A program made the translations under genes and the position numbers. The notes under the pieces were generated by a model. That model ran no database searches. It was not told where the DNA came from and worked only from the letters and a program-made list of their open reading frames with translations. DNA of 64,000 nt from assembly GCA_965207565.1 (NCBI GenBank), contig CBDBMQ010000020.1, positions 62,001 to 126,000 of the forward strand, given 5' to 3'. Positions 46,540-55,270 of the stretch are shown here, in pieces; the stretch's first letter is position 1, and every line of letters starts with the position of its first letter. Source of the DNA: Bin80 sp965207565. GTDB lineage: Bacteria > Bacteroidota > Rhodothermia > Rhodothermales > Bin80.

Positions 46540-46804
46540 CTATCCCAACTTCGCCGTGCGCCGTGGGTTAATGGTGTTTTCAACGGCGATCTCCTCCAGA
46601 TTCTCCTCTATGTTCGCGAGATAGTGCCAGATCAAGGGCCTCCATATCCAACTCAGTCCCACGCTTCATCTGTTCAGGAGAGAGCGCATGCCGCTGCACA
46701 ACAACCGTATCCATCGCCTGACACGCGGACATGAATGGCATCCTTCCTTGTGCCATCCAGTTTTATCGGCACAAATCCATCCGGTAGGCTAATGGCGAGG
46801 TAAC
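46540..46804 (-). other. coding remnant beside the inverted-repeat arm
   Basis: A minus-strand frame of about 53 codons (MPFMSACQAMDTVVVQRHAL...) starts near 46735 and looks protein-like, then a neighbouring frame continues (LANIEENLEEIAVENTINPR). This may be a broken small gene. No family is recognised and no match to other parts of the window was found. Confidence 0.3.
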
Positions 46805-47422
46805 CTAAAGGCCAACGGACAGGCGAATCATAGCCATATTGAGCTTTTGGGGGTTACCGACGTGAAAGGAAATCAATTGAAGAATAATCTCGTCCTCAAT
46901 AAACTGGGTCAGGCCGAATACGTATGCAATTTCAGGGTACAGGCTAACCGGTCCCAAGTCAATCGCTAGTCCACCTCCGATCTCGCCGGCGTAAGAGAGG
47001 ACTTTCAGGTCATTGCTGAGCTCTTGGTCTGTGTTGGTTGGGATCCGAAATACCGGACCGGCAAAAACATACGGACTCACTACACGTGAAGGCAAACCCA
47101 TGCGAAGAAGCAGGTAGAGTTCCGTCAATGAGACATCAAAGTTTTCGCGAATTGTAGGATAGTTATCCTGGATCCCTTCAAGTAATTTCCCGGCGGCCAT
47201 ATATCGTCCACCTGCACGTAGCGCTGCCACCGGACCGAGTGGAAATTCAAACCAAGCCCCCACATGCCATCCGGTTTGGCTCTCGAATTTTGTTTCCAAC
47301 TCGTTGAGGTCAATGTCCCCCAACCGCTGAAAATTTCCACCGACAGTCACGCCAAAGGTCTGTGCAGGCGCGTTGGAGGCCAGTAAGGATCCAGCAAAAA
47401 TGAGAGCGATAAGACGAGTCAT
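46805..47422 (-). CDS. outer-membrane beta-barrel protein (porin-like)
   Basis: 205 residues with a signal peptide (LIALIFAGSLLASNAPAQ). The mature part has alternating strands and Gly/aromatic turns (VGAWFEFPLGPVAALRAGGR, SPYVFAGPVFRIPTN, IGGGLAIDLGPVSLYPEIAY), which fits the OmpA-like/beta-barrel domain family of Bacteroidota. It ends in RLSVGL. Its base composition and function look chromosomal rather than plasmid-like, so it may be cargo. It diverges from the primase gene, with 150 bases between the starts. Confidence 0.7.
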   Translation of the reverse strand: MTRLIALIFAGSLLASNAPAQTFGVTVGGNFQRLGDIDLNELETKFESQTGWHVGAWFEFPLGPVAALRAGGRYMAAGKLLEGIQDNYPTIRENFDVSLTELYLLLRMGLPSRVVSPYVFAGPVFRIPTNTDQELSNDLKVLSYAGEIGGGLAIDLGPVSLYPEIAYVFGLTQFIEDEIILQLISFHVGNPQKLNMAMIRLSVGL

Positions 47423-47572
47423 GTTTTTTTCTTAAGATTACGACTGCAACCTTGTGCTCACCATTGTGGTTTCCTGCAAGGACCAGTAAAGTTCAATTTG
47501 CGAATTGGGGCATGGTGGAGATAAATGGCATATTTCATGTGCCGGTTTCAGTGAAAGACAGGGGGCTGGATC

Positions 47573-49606
47573 ATGAAGATTCCGGCCGAAACAGTTCAAC
47601 GGGTCAAGGACGGTATTGACATCGTAGAGGTTGTGCAGGAACATGTACGACTGGAACGTCGGGGCAAAGACTACGTGGGGTTGTGCCCGTTCCACGAGGA
47701 GAAGACAGCATCCTTCCGAGTGGATCCAGACAAGCAGAGATTCAAGTGCTTTGGGTGCACCAAAGAGGGAGATGTATTTGACTTTGTGGGGGAGAGGGAG
47801 CGGGTCGGATTCCCTGAGGCTGTCCGATCCCTGGCAAAGCGGGTGGGGGAACCGGTCCCGGAAGCGAAAGAGGGATGCGGAAAGCACGCGGAAGTCTATC
47901 ACGCGCTCCGGTTTGCATCCGAGTATTTTGCTGGGCAACTCCACGAAACAACCGCAGGAGCGAGCGCGCTCGCCTACTTGCGTGACAGGGGGCTGACTGA
48001 GCGGACTGTTGAGCGGTTCCAGTTGGGGTATGCCCCGGAGTCGTGGGAGGGGATACTCAAGGCGGCGGAAGCAGTTCAGATTAGGCCGGAAACACTCCTG
48101 CGGGCGGGGTTGGTTGCGAAGCGCAAAAGCGGGGGATATTATGATCGGTTCCGAAACCGGGTAATCTTTCCGATCTGGTCTCATATCGGGAAGATTGTGG
48201 GTTTTGGGGGTCGGGCGCTGGCAGAAGGTCCGAGAACGCCGAAGTACCTCAACTCACCTGAAACCGAGGTCTACCATAAGAGTCTTGTACTCTATGGACT
48301 CCACCAGTCCAAACGGGATGCGATGCGGGATAAAAAGATCCTCTTGGTCGAGGGGTATACCGACACGCTCGCACTGGATCAGGTGGGGGTGGCATCGGTG
48401 GCATGCTGCGGGATCGCGCTCACGGTGCAGCAGGCAAAACTCCTGGCAAAGTATGTCGCAGAACTCACCCTGCTCTTCGACGCGGATAATGCAGGCGGTG
48501 CAGCGACGTTTCGAGCGATTGACTGTGCGTTGGAGAACGGACTGGATGTAGGCGTCGTAGCGTTGCCCGCGGAAGATGACCCGGACTCATATGTGCAAAA
48601 GGTCGGGGGGGATGGATTCAAGGATTATGTTCGGGAGCAGCGACGGAGTTGGGTGAGTGCGCTCCACCTGCAGGCGAAGGACAAGAATATGATGGATACG
48701 CCTCAGGGCGTGCGTTCAGAGATCGGCAGGGTCGCCGAGCGTCTTTTGTGGGTGCGGGACGCACTCTTAAGGAAAATATATCTCCGGGAGGCGGGCAAAC
48801 TGTTCGGGGTTACTCAGTCGGATTTAGCACAGGAGATGTCCGCACTCAAAGAAGGTGGGGGCGAACGGAACAAGGAGAGGGGCGGCGCGAACGCGGTTCT
48901 GGAAAAGGCGCCTGAAATGGGTGTCTCCGAAAACGACGGGCTCGATTCCTCCGCATTGTTTGCCACCTCCCCGTATCCGCTCGATGATGGCGGGGCGGGG
49001 AGTGCCTGGGAGGCGTCTGTGTGTCGGTGGGTAGCGGGGCAGACTGCAGGGGCGCTGGTGTGGGATGTGTCGAGAGAGAGATGGTTTTTTTGTTTGGGAG
49101 GCGTCTACATCGGTACCAGCGGAGCGAAGATTGTACACCACCTGTTGTGCAGGGCAGCTGCCCAGGTGGAGTCAGAGACATGGATCGGGGAAAAGGCGGA
49201 GAAGGCGCGGATGAATCTTGCGGGGCAGCTGCACTCCCAGAGGATGCGGGTGAATGTGTTGGAGATGCTCAAGCGTGAGCGGGGAGTGGGGGTCAACTCG
49301 GAGGGGAGTGACGAATTTTTTTACCCTGACCCGTATCTCGTGTGCGGGGCGCTTCCCGGAGCATATGGGGATGACGACATCCTGGACTTCCTGGATGGCC
49401 ATCTTGAGGTAACGAATGCAACGGTCTTTGATATTCGCACCATGCGCGTGCGGGGGGGCTGTGCAGGACGATCGCATCCACCGGACACTCGCGGTGGCCT
49501 TTGCCAGGGGAGAATTTGCTTGCACGGGAAGAGATGCTGCACGATGAGTGGTATCTTTATGCCAGCAAATTCTACGAGGATTACTGCCCCTGTTATCTTC
49601 GCCTAG
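47573..49606 (+). CDS. DnaG-type primase with partial helicase-loader region; 3' end frameshifted
   Basis: 677 codons. The zinc-binding domain at 35-65 (CPFHEEKTASFRVDPDKQRF, then CFGC), the RNA-polymerase-like core (DRFRNRVIFPIWSHIGKIVG) and the TOPRIM motifs LLVEGYTDTLALDQVG and LLFDADNAG are all visible. After residue 430 a second region begins that resembles the D5-N part of P4-type primases. Protein-like sequence ends near 49440, and the natural continuation is found in the other frame at 49501. So one primase-helicase gene may have been split by a frameshift around 49440-49500. It would prime replication of the mobilizable element. Confidence 0.82.
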   Translation: MKIPAETVQRVKDGIDIVEVVQEHVRLERRGKDYVGLCPFHEEKTASFRVDPDKQRFKCFGCTKEGDVFDFVGERERVGFPEAVRSLAKRVGEPVPEAKEGCGKHAEVYHALRFASEYFAGQLHETTAGASALAYLRDRGLTERTVERFQLGYAPESWEGILKAAEAVQIRPETLLRAGLVAKRKSGGYYDRFRNRVIFPIWSHIGKIVGFGGRALAEGPRTPKYLNSPETEVYHKSLVLYGLHQSKRDAMRDKKILLVEGYTDTLALDQVGVASVACCGIALTVQQAKLLAKYVAELTLLFDADNAGGAATFRAIDCALENGLDVGVVALPAEDDPDSYVQKVGGDGFKDYVREQRRSWVSALHLQAKDKNMMDTPQGVRSEIGRVAERLLWVRDALLRKIYLREAGKLFGVTQSDLAQEMSALKEGGGERNKERGGANAVLEKAPEMGVSENDGLDSSALFATSPYPLDDGGAGSAWEASVCRWVAGQTAGALVWDVSRERWFFCLGGVYIGTSGAKIVHHLLCRAAAQVESETWIGEKAEKARMNLAGQLHSQRMRVNVLEMLKRERGVGVNSEGSDEFFYPDPYLVCGALPGAYGDDDILDFLDGHLEVTNATVFDIRTMRVRGGCAGRSHPPDTRGGLCQGRICLHGKRCCTMSGIFMPANSTRITAPVIFA

Positions 49607-50919
49607 TGCAAGATGCTTCATGTGCGATACCCAGTGAGGGGGAGGTCAAGCCTGACCCCGAGTGGGTTTCCCATGTTGAGGAGCGGTTTGGTTGGGTAAT
49701 GAGTGGCGAGAATGATGTACAGCAATTCTGGTTCCTTGCAGGCGGGGGGCGCAATGGCAAGGGCCTGCTGATGGACATTCAACGCAAACTGATGGGGGAT
49801 CTGGCGTGGAAGTTCAGCAAGGGAGCGCTGGACTGGTCCCCCAGTGGGTCGTCTGGGCATGCAAATGCGATCGCGGAGTCGGAAGGGGCTCACATGGCGT
49901 TCGCGGACGAGACGGGGAAACGGGTGGATGTGAGCCTGCTCAAGGCGGTCACGGGGGATGGGACGATCCGCGCCAGCCGGAAGCATATGGGGGAGCGCGA
50001 ATTTCGTGCGCCGAAGCTCGTCCTGGCGGACAACGAGGTCCCTCGGTTCGATGGCTCACCTGCCGTCGCAGACCGGCTGGTCGCGACTCCATTTGATATG
50101 TGGTTCGGGAATCTTGACCAGCCCGGCGTGACCAAACTATCCCGCGACAGGGGGGGTATTTTGCGGGAAATCACCCCCGAACTCTCTCACCTGGCATACA
50201 TCCGGCTAGTGCTCTATGCTCGGGTCCGTATTCTCGGGAGGGAACGAAATGCTCCCGGCGGCGCACTCTGGACAGGGTGTGCGCGGGTTGAAGACAAGTC
50301 CAGGAGCATGCTGGTTGGGGGGGATGAGGTGTTGCATCAGCTGCTCACGGACCATATGGAATACGCGGAGGGGTACCGGGAACACACAGCGACTCTCTAT
50401 AAGGCCTATACCGCGCTGGCCGAGCAGATTGGGAGGAGGCCGCGAAGTGGGGGTGCGGGGTTTACGCAGGCGCTCCGGGATGTCGCGGGGTTTTTGGGGC
50501 ATCAGGTGGGAGCAGCACCCAGCGGGTGGCGCGAGAATGGCCGTCTGCTTCGTGGGGTCACTGGATGCCGACTCAACGAGTCTGGGCGAAGTCTTGCCGG
50601 GTTGGACGGCAGGCAGGTCGAGATCGGACACCATAGCGAGCTATACAAAAGTGTATCACTTTTATGCCCGTTCTCGCCGATTTTGATGGGATTTGATGGG
50701 GAAGGATGGCGACAAGGAGAAGGAGAAGCGTTCCTGCCGGAGAGGGGGGCCTCCAATTCTTATGACGAAATCCGAGTACGCATCCGTCAAGCGAAAGGCG
50801 TCCGCCCAGGGGCTATCCGTGTCCTCGTATGTGCGAGGACTTGCGCTGGATCATCGCGGAGGGACCAACTATTCCGACAGGGAGATTCGTCGGGTTCGCC
50901 GCGCAGGGCGCCGCTTTAA
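49501..50919 (+). CDS. P4/D5-type helicase (C-terminal half of the primase-helicase)
   Basis: The protein-like part covers about 49540-50700. Walker A is LAGGGRNGKGLLMDIQRKLM, Walker B-like AHMAFADETGKRVD, then LKAVTGDGTIRASRKHM and PKLVLADNEVPRFDGSPAVA, all standard for the superfamily 3 helicases of phage P4 alpha type and plasmid primases. The last 70 codons (after 50700) overlap the MobC-like gene in another frame and do not look like protein, so the real end is probably near 50700, with a stop lost by a frameshift. The first codons overlap the primase frame. Confidence 0.75.
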   Translation: MPGENLLAREEMLHDEWYLYASKFYEDYCPCYLRLVQDASCAIPSEGEVKPDPEWVSHVEERFGWVMSGENDVQQFWFLAGGGRNGKGLLMDIQRKLMGDLAWKFSKGALDWSPSGSSGHANAIAESEGAHMAFADETGKRVDVSLLKAVTGDGTIRASRKHMGEREFRAPKLVLADNEVPRFDGSPAVADRLVATPFDMWFGNLDQPGVTKLSRDRGGILREITPELSHLAYIRLVLYARVRILGRERNAPGGALWTGCARVEDKSRSMLVGGDEVLHQLLTDHMEYAEGYREHTATLYKAYTALAEQIGRRPRSGGAGFTQALRDVAGFLGHQVGAAPSGWRENGRLLRGVTGCRLNESGRSLAGLDGRQVEIGHHSELYKSVSLLCPFSPILMGFDGEGWRQGEGEAFLPERGASNSYDEIRVRIRQAKGVRPGAIRVLVCARTCAGSSRRDQLFRQGDSSGSPRRAPL

Positions 50920-51403
50920 TCACCTTGTTCATGAACTCCATATTGACCCCACAATTATCGTGGGGCGGCGCCGGCCCGGGCTTCGTCATTATGATGACGT
51001 CATGAAGGAGTTATGGCTCCTTGAGGAGATGCTGAAAAAAACTCCGCGGAAGGTCGAGTGGCTTGCCGTCAGGCAGGTTCCGCGGGGGCAAGGGAGGCGG
51101 GTTCGCTGGGGAAATGTACGGTGTACTCCAAGTGAGCATGACCAAATCAGGGGGCGTGCTCAGCGTGCGGGGATGACGCAGGCCAGGTTCATCCGGGCGA
51201 TCGCGCTGAATCGCCCGATCGGGAGTGGGGCGTACTACGGGATGATCAGGCAGTTGGAGAGGCTTGGAAACAACCTGAATCAGCTGTTGCGGTTGCGAAC
51301 ATGGGATACCGTCGCGGCGCAGCGGATCCGGTTGATTCTTCGGGACCTTAAGCGGCGGGCTTGGGAGCTCTGTGGGGTGAGACGAAAAGGAAAGCACATA
51401 TGA
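50696..51403 (+). CDS. MobC-like mobilization accessory protein, two RHH-type domains
   Basis: 235 residues from the ATG at 50696. Two similar DNA-binding segments are visible: PPILMTKSEYASVKRKASAQ followed by GLSVSSYVRGLAL, and RCTPSEHDQIRGRAQRAGMT followed by QARFIRAIAL. Each resembles the N-terminal ribbon-helix-helix of MobC relaxosome proteins. The end (IRQLERLGNNLNQLLRLRTW) is the usual MobC C-terminal signature. It would bind the transfer origin and help the relaxase. A duplicated RHH in one MobC chain is unusual. Its stop overlaps the relaxase start by 4 bases (ATGA). Confidence 0.72.
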   Translation: MGKDGDKEKEKRSCRRGGPPILMTKSEYASVKRKASAQGLSVSSYVRGLALDHRGGTNYSDREIRRVRRAGRRFNHLVHELHIDPTIIVGRRRPGLRHYDDVMKELWLLEEMLKKTPRKVEWLAVRQVPRGQGRRVRWGNVRCTPSEHDQIRGRAQRAGMTQARFIRAIALNRPIGSGAYYGMIRQLERLGNNLNQLLRLRTWDTVAAQRIRLILRDLKRRAWELCGVRRKGKHI

Positions 51404-52114
51404 TCGGAAAACCAATTCGGGGTGGGGATTTCCATAAAACGGTCGGTTATGTGCTGGGGAAGGAGGACTCCACCCCTGCTCTTTAAGCAGAACCTTGGCC
51501 CATGGGATGACACTGAGTTGATCGCGGGATCGATGCGGAGGTGTGCATCTCAGAGTCAGGCGAAGGATCCGGTTTATCACCTGATCGTCAGCTGGGACCC
51601 CGTTGACCATGTGGGACATGACGCCATGGAGGAGGTTGCAAAAAAGCTTCTAAAAACGCTGGGACTGGAGGAACATCAGGCGGTGGTCGCGGCACATGCA
51701 GACCGCCCCCATCCGCATATGCACATTGTTGCGAACCGGGTCCATCCCCTGCATGGTCGGCGCAGAGAGGACGGGAAGAAAATACAGGCGTGGAGAGGAT
51801 GGGAGGATGGGGTGAAGATTCAGAGTGAATTACGCGAGATGGAGCGTTACTATGGGTGGAGGCAGGTGGAAGGGAGGCTGTCCAATCAAATCGGACATCG
51901 CGTGGCACCTCGGGCTGGGGGTGTGAATAAGGAGAACCGTGTCCAGAAGGCAGCGGGGGGACGACGTCTCCAGCGGGGGCGGTCCCGGGAGGAGGCCGGG
52001 GCACGGCTTCATCACCGAAAATCTTCGGGTCGCGTGCCTGCCGAGTTGCCGCAAACGGCGAGGCAGCTGGCGGCGGTGTGGATCGCGGCCGGGGAGGGAG
52101 ATGCTCATTGTTAA
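51400..52114 (+). CDS. relaxase/mobilization nuclease (VirD2/MobA type), one frameshift
   Basis: Starts at the ATG at 51400, MIGKPIRGGDFHKTVGYVLG, with the motif I tyrosine in GYVLGKED. After 28 codons a TAA (51484) interrupts this frame; the next frame continues smoothly with LFKQNLGPWDDTELIAGSM, VYHLIVSWDPVDHVG and the motif III histidine triad HADRPHPHMHIVANRVHP. So a one-base slip near 51475-51483 splits the gene. The C-terminal 60 residues are basic and low in complexity. The protein would nick the transfer origin. As read, it is inactive unless the ribosome shifts frame or the slip is a sequencing error. Confidence 0.75.
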
Positions 52115-52120
52115 TGGAAA

Positions 52121-52393
52121 ATGGGGAAAATGTTTGGGAGTGGGATCGGGGTGGATCACGACTGGTCCATCGCCGCCGGGTGGATGCAGCTCGCTGCACT
52201 GCAGGGACATCCAGTTGCAAAGCAGGATTTTGAACTGTACACGCGGAGGACGGATCGGGTCGTGAATCCGCCCTGCTTCGGAGGAGAGGACCGGGATGGG
52301 TTCATCCTAGGACGGCGCTATAGTGAAAAGCCGAAGGGCTGGATTGGGGAGTGGATCACCGATCGTGTCCGTGGACAAGATCTGGAGCGATGA
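52121..52393 (+). CDS. small protein with Sel1-like segment (90 aa)
   Basis: 90 residues starting 6 bases after the relaxase. The segment WSIAAGWMQLAALQGHPVAK resembles half of a Sel1 repeat. The remainder (RRTDRVVNPPCFGGEDRDGF) is basic with no match I recognise. Its stop overlaps the next ATG (ATGA), so it lies in the same operon. It may be a truncated Sel1 protein. Confidence 0.5.
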   Translation: MGKMFGSGIGVDHDWSIAAGWMQLAALQGHPVAKQDFELYTRRTDRVVNPPCFGGEDRDGFILGRRYSEKPKGWIGEWITDRVRGQDLER

Positions 52394-52869
52394 AGATCGA
52401 AACAACGATGTTTCGTGATTTTCACGAAACGATTGATGGTATAGAAGAGCAGGTCGCCACACTGGTCTTCACCCAGAACCTTCGGAGGTTTAATGACTCG
52501 GCCGCGATCGCGGGCTCCATGGATATGTTTGCATCTCAGCTTCGTTCGCGGTTGCATGGATACCACCTCTTGGTGAAATGGAGTGCTGATGATCAGGTGA
52601 CCAACAAACAAATGATCGAGGTCGCTCTACGATTCCTGAAAACGTTGGATCTGGAGGAGCACATGGTGGCGGGGTGGACACATGGAGGCTGCGATGAACC
52701 GAAGCTGTCCCTTATCGCCAACCGGTGCCCCGGCTACTTTGGGGGAAAGGAGCCGGATGGGGAGTGGGAAGTACGGACTTGGCCTGCGTGGAGGTATAAG
52801 GGGCGTATCAAAAAGGCACGGCGGGAGATGGAGAAGGCATATGGGTGGCAAGTGTCAGAGAAGCTGTGA
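52390..52869 (+). CDS. degenerate relaxase paralogue without the histidine triad
   Basis: 159 residues from the ATG at 52390. It aligns along its length with the relaxase next door: VFTQNLRRFNDSAAIAGSMD against LFKQNLGPWDDTELIAGSMR; YHLLVKWSADDQVTNKQM against YHLIVSWDPVDHVGHDAM; FLKTLDLEEHMVA against LLKTLGLEEHQAV; LIANRCPGYFGGKEPDGEWE against IVANRVHPLHGRRREDGKK; REMEKAYGWQVSEKL against REMERYYGWRQVEGRL. The histidine triad is gone (GGCDEPKLSLIANR) and the motif I tyrosine is absent. It is therefore not a nickase. It could be a DNA-binding accessory or an immunity/regulatory subunit. The frame is intact. Confidence 0.7.
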   Translation: MKIETTMFRDFHETIDGIEEQVATLVFTQNLRRFNDSAAIAGSMDMFASQLRSRLHGYHLLVKWSADDQVTNKQMIEVALRFLKTLDLEEHMVAGWTHGGCDEPKLSLIANRCPGYFGGKEPDGEWEVRTWPAWRYKGRIKKARREMEKAYGWQVSEKL

Positions 52870-52871
52870 CG

Positions 52872-53648
52872 ATGAATGGATTGGCGTCATCTGGCGTGCG
52901 CTCCTCGCTCAGCCGGAGTGCGGCTGCTGCGCGTGTACTCCAGGGGGTAATTGACGTCCTGGAAAAGGAGAATCTTGTGGAGGCGGATGGGGTGTTGACG
53001 AGGGAGACCACGACCCTGGTTACGGGGGTGTCCTTCTGGGCCTATCGTGCCCTGACCCAGGGATGGGCTGCGTTGGCTGTGGACGGCGAAGGATACATCG
53101 AAATCGGGCGCGCGAAGTTGCAGCGTGCCCTCGAGTTGACGCGGATTCTGGGCCCAACAGGGGAGTTGTGCCTGGCGTGTGTACGGGATGAGACCATTGG
53201 AGAGGATGCAGCCGCGCAGGCGGAATACCAGCTGCGGAGCGGAATCCCCTGGGAACCCGTCCCGGTCTGCAGGGAACACGAAGAACGCGGGGTTGAGGTT
53301 TGGGGGATGAGCGACGATGTTCAGCTGGAACCGCTCATTTCCGTCTGGCCTCCCTGGTCCATCGCCCCGACCTGGAGTAACCGGCTCCCGGAGATCTTCT
53401 CCCATGAACGCTTCGGATACGCAGCCTGGCAGCAGGCGCTGCAGGGGAATGTTGATGGAATGTATCTATCAGGGATGTGTTATGAAGTGGGCTTGGGGAT
53501 GCAACGCTCGGTAGATGCCGCGCTGTACTGGTACAAGTTGGCCGCATCCGCGGGGTACCCCGGGGCAGCAAGTGGGGTGGCACGGTGTGAGCGAAGGGGC
53601 CCCTGGGAGCAGGAAAAGGAGGCCAAGTCGGTCTGGTGGAAGCATTGA
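52872..53648 (+). CDS. protein with C-terminal Sel1 repeat
   Basis: 258 residues from the ATG at 52872, 2 bases after the preceding stop; a GTG at 52845 would overlap that gene. The first 180 residues have helices (RSSLSRSAAAARVLQGVIDV, IGRAKLQRALELTRILG) and one Cys pair (CLACVRDE); no family is recognised. The last 55 residues hold one Sel1 repeat (GNVDGMYLSGMCYEVGLGMQ, ALYWYKLAASAGYPGAASGV). Sel1 repeats mediate protein-protein contacts. Its 3' half is part of the right arm of the inverted repeat and is copied in reverse at 46284-46539. Confidence 0.65.
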   Translation: MNGLASSGVRSSLSRSAAAARVLQGVIDVLEKENLVEADGVLTRETTTLVTGVSFWAYRALTQGWAALAVDGEGYIEIGRAKLQRALELTRILGPTGELCLACVRDETIGEDAAAQAEYQLRSGIPWEPVPVCREHEERGVEVWGMSDDVQLEPLISVWPPWSIAPTWSNRLPEIFSHERFGYAAWQQALQGNVDGMYLSGMCYEVGLGMQRSVDAALYWYKLAASAGYPGAASGVARCERRGPWEQEKEAKSVWWKH

Positions 53649-53735
53649 CAGGATAGCCCTCACACAACAAAAGGAGAGGGGGGTCCATTTCGGGCACGCT
53701 AAACATCCCCCTGTATCAGGACGGGAAATGGACGC
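53470..53735. repeat. inverted-repeat arm, right
   Basis: Reverse complement of 46284-46539. Contains the end of the Sel1-protein gene, the flank ACAACAAAAGGAGAGGGG, and the conserved 3' flank of the ATPase genes (CTGTATCAGGACGGGAAATG). The arm continues into ATPase copy 6. The 6.9 kb between 46540 and 53469 is the core. Confidence 0.8.
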
Positions 53736-54945
53736 TCAGCGACCTAGGTCCATCCCCGGATTCCTGCCAGGAGATCGGCGAATTTCCATCGTCTGAGGCG
53801 GAGATTTGGTTTGGATGTGGGCGTAATTGGTCACCAACCAATCCTGCATGGAGGGGATTGGAACAACATAAGTCCCTCTGTAGCTGTGCAGCATACCTCT
53901 GTGCAGTGCCCGCCGAAACAGCTTCTCCGCTTCCATTTCGCCGCAATCCTGAGTTAGGGAGGACATGATCGCAGTGAGGGTCGTGCTTTCCCCTAATGGA
54001 ATATCTGCAAATGCTCTTGCCAAACAATGACGATGTTCGCTGGCGAAACCGTCTGCCCGTTGCTCATAATACTTCAACCGGGCGCGTTGCCCTGCTTCCA
54101 GAACGGCATTCAACCCATCTGCGGTCATAACCCTGTTGTCTGCCTCCAGCTGCTTCAATGAGGGTTTTACATACGACACGATTATGTTGCGGCCATCCAT
54201 GCGTTTCCCGAGCGATGGCCTCAATCCATGCAGCGGGATCCCCTTCCGCCCCGCCCTCCTTTGTGAGCCAGTCATGGAGTACCGCACGTTCAGCCTCTTT
54301 TCCCAATGCGCCCAACTCTACAAAAGATTCCCCCTCGAATCGCGAAATCCCCAATGATCGAAAGGCCTTTGCCGTCATCCCCAGCCCCGCCGCGATCAGG
54401 ATAACGGGTCGATCCAATTCCCCGTTGTGAATTGCATTGAGTACCTTGATTGTAGTCGCCTTATAGTCAGATGGTGGGACATCCGTTTTTCCCAGCACCT
54501 GTGCTTCGTCTAAAGCAAGCAACAATGGTTGGTTGCTTTCCTGAAGTATATTCAGCACTGTACGAGGAGGTCGGTTAGTCCGAATTTCTCGTTTAAGGAA
54601 ATGCTCTACCCCAAACTGTGTAGATTTTTCAGTAATCTCAGACTTGTTTCCCAGGCCGAGGTCTTCTCGCAACTCGTATGGGTCCCAGAGGGAGTCTGCC
54701 CCAATCTTAACAACATCCCATCCCTTCTCTCGTGCCCGTTTTCTACATTCTTCAAGCAGGGCGCTTTTGCCCGCGCCGGGTGCCCCCTGGATCAGGAAGG
54801 TCGTGCCAGACTTCGCCTGCACCGCCCGCTCTGTAAGTTTTTTGAAATCGCTCAACACCTGCTTCCGCCCATGAAAATACTTGGCGGGACCGCGGTCGAA
54901 TGCTGCCGTCAGTGGCGGAGAAGGAGAACGGGGAGATGGCCGCAT
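53736..54945 (-). pseudogene. AAA-type ATPase, cassette copy 6, one-base insertion
   Basis: Encodes an ATPase like the other copies, start MRPSPRSPSPPLTAAFDRG. Walker A (GAPGAGKSALLEECRK) is intact, a fourth type of variable stretch (KSEITEKSTQFGVEHFLKRE) follows, and Walker B is PLLLALDEAQVLG. One extra A near 54184, inside the codons for HGWPQHIV, breaks the frame; comparison with 55672 shows the difference directly. The C-terminal part, which is also the most diverged of the six (SLTQDCGEMEAEKLFRRALH), continues in the new frame to 53736. It is a fresh pseudogene or a sequencing error. Confidence 0.8.
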
Positions 54946-55064
54946 GGTTCAGCGATAATGTGTACGCCTGTAGTCAGTGGGTCATTTAGACAGATTTCAA
55001 GGCTTAATGGTTCCAAATAGTCCCCGATAGTCGGTGTCCCGGTATTTTTGGAATCTGAGTAGAA

Positions 55065-55183
55065 TCATGTGCAGACCGACCGGACGACCGCCTGCCCAAT
55101 CGCCTTCGCGAGCGCTGGAGGAACCGCGTTTCCAATCAGTCGGGCGATGTCACGCTTGGAACGTGTTGTTTCGGGAGGGACAA
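55065..55183 (-). pseudogene. 3' fragment of the C5 methyltransferase gene (upstream of copy 6)
   Basis: About 39 codons of the methyltransferase end, reading on the minus strand with stop at 55065-55067. Upstream it joins directly to the 3' flank of ATPase copy 5, without the toxin-gene fragment seen in the left-hand cassettes. Confidence 0.8.
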
Positions 55184-55270
55184 AGCTAAACATCCCCCTG
55201 TATCAGGACGGGAAATGGACGCTCAGCGACTCTAGGTCCATCCCCGGATTCCTGCCAGGAAGGCCGGCGA

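Noticed and set aside
47438..48184. Minus-strand frame of about 250 codons opposite the primase
   Set aside because: The plus strand encodes zinc-finger and TOPRIM motifs here; the opposite frame is rich in Pro/Arg/Ser typical of antisense of G-rich coding DNA.
51588..52220. Minus-strand frames opposite the relaxase
   Set aside because: Pro/His/Ser-rich translations without motifs, antisense to the relaxase.
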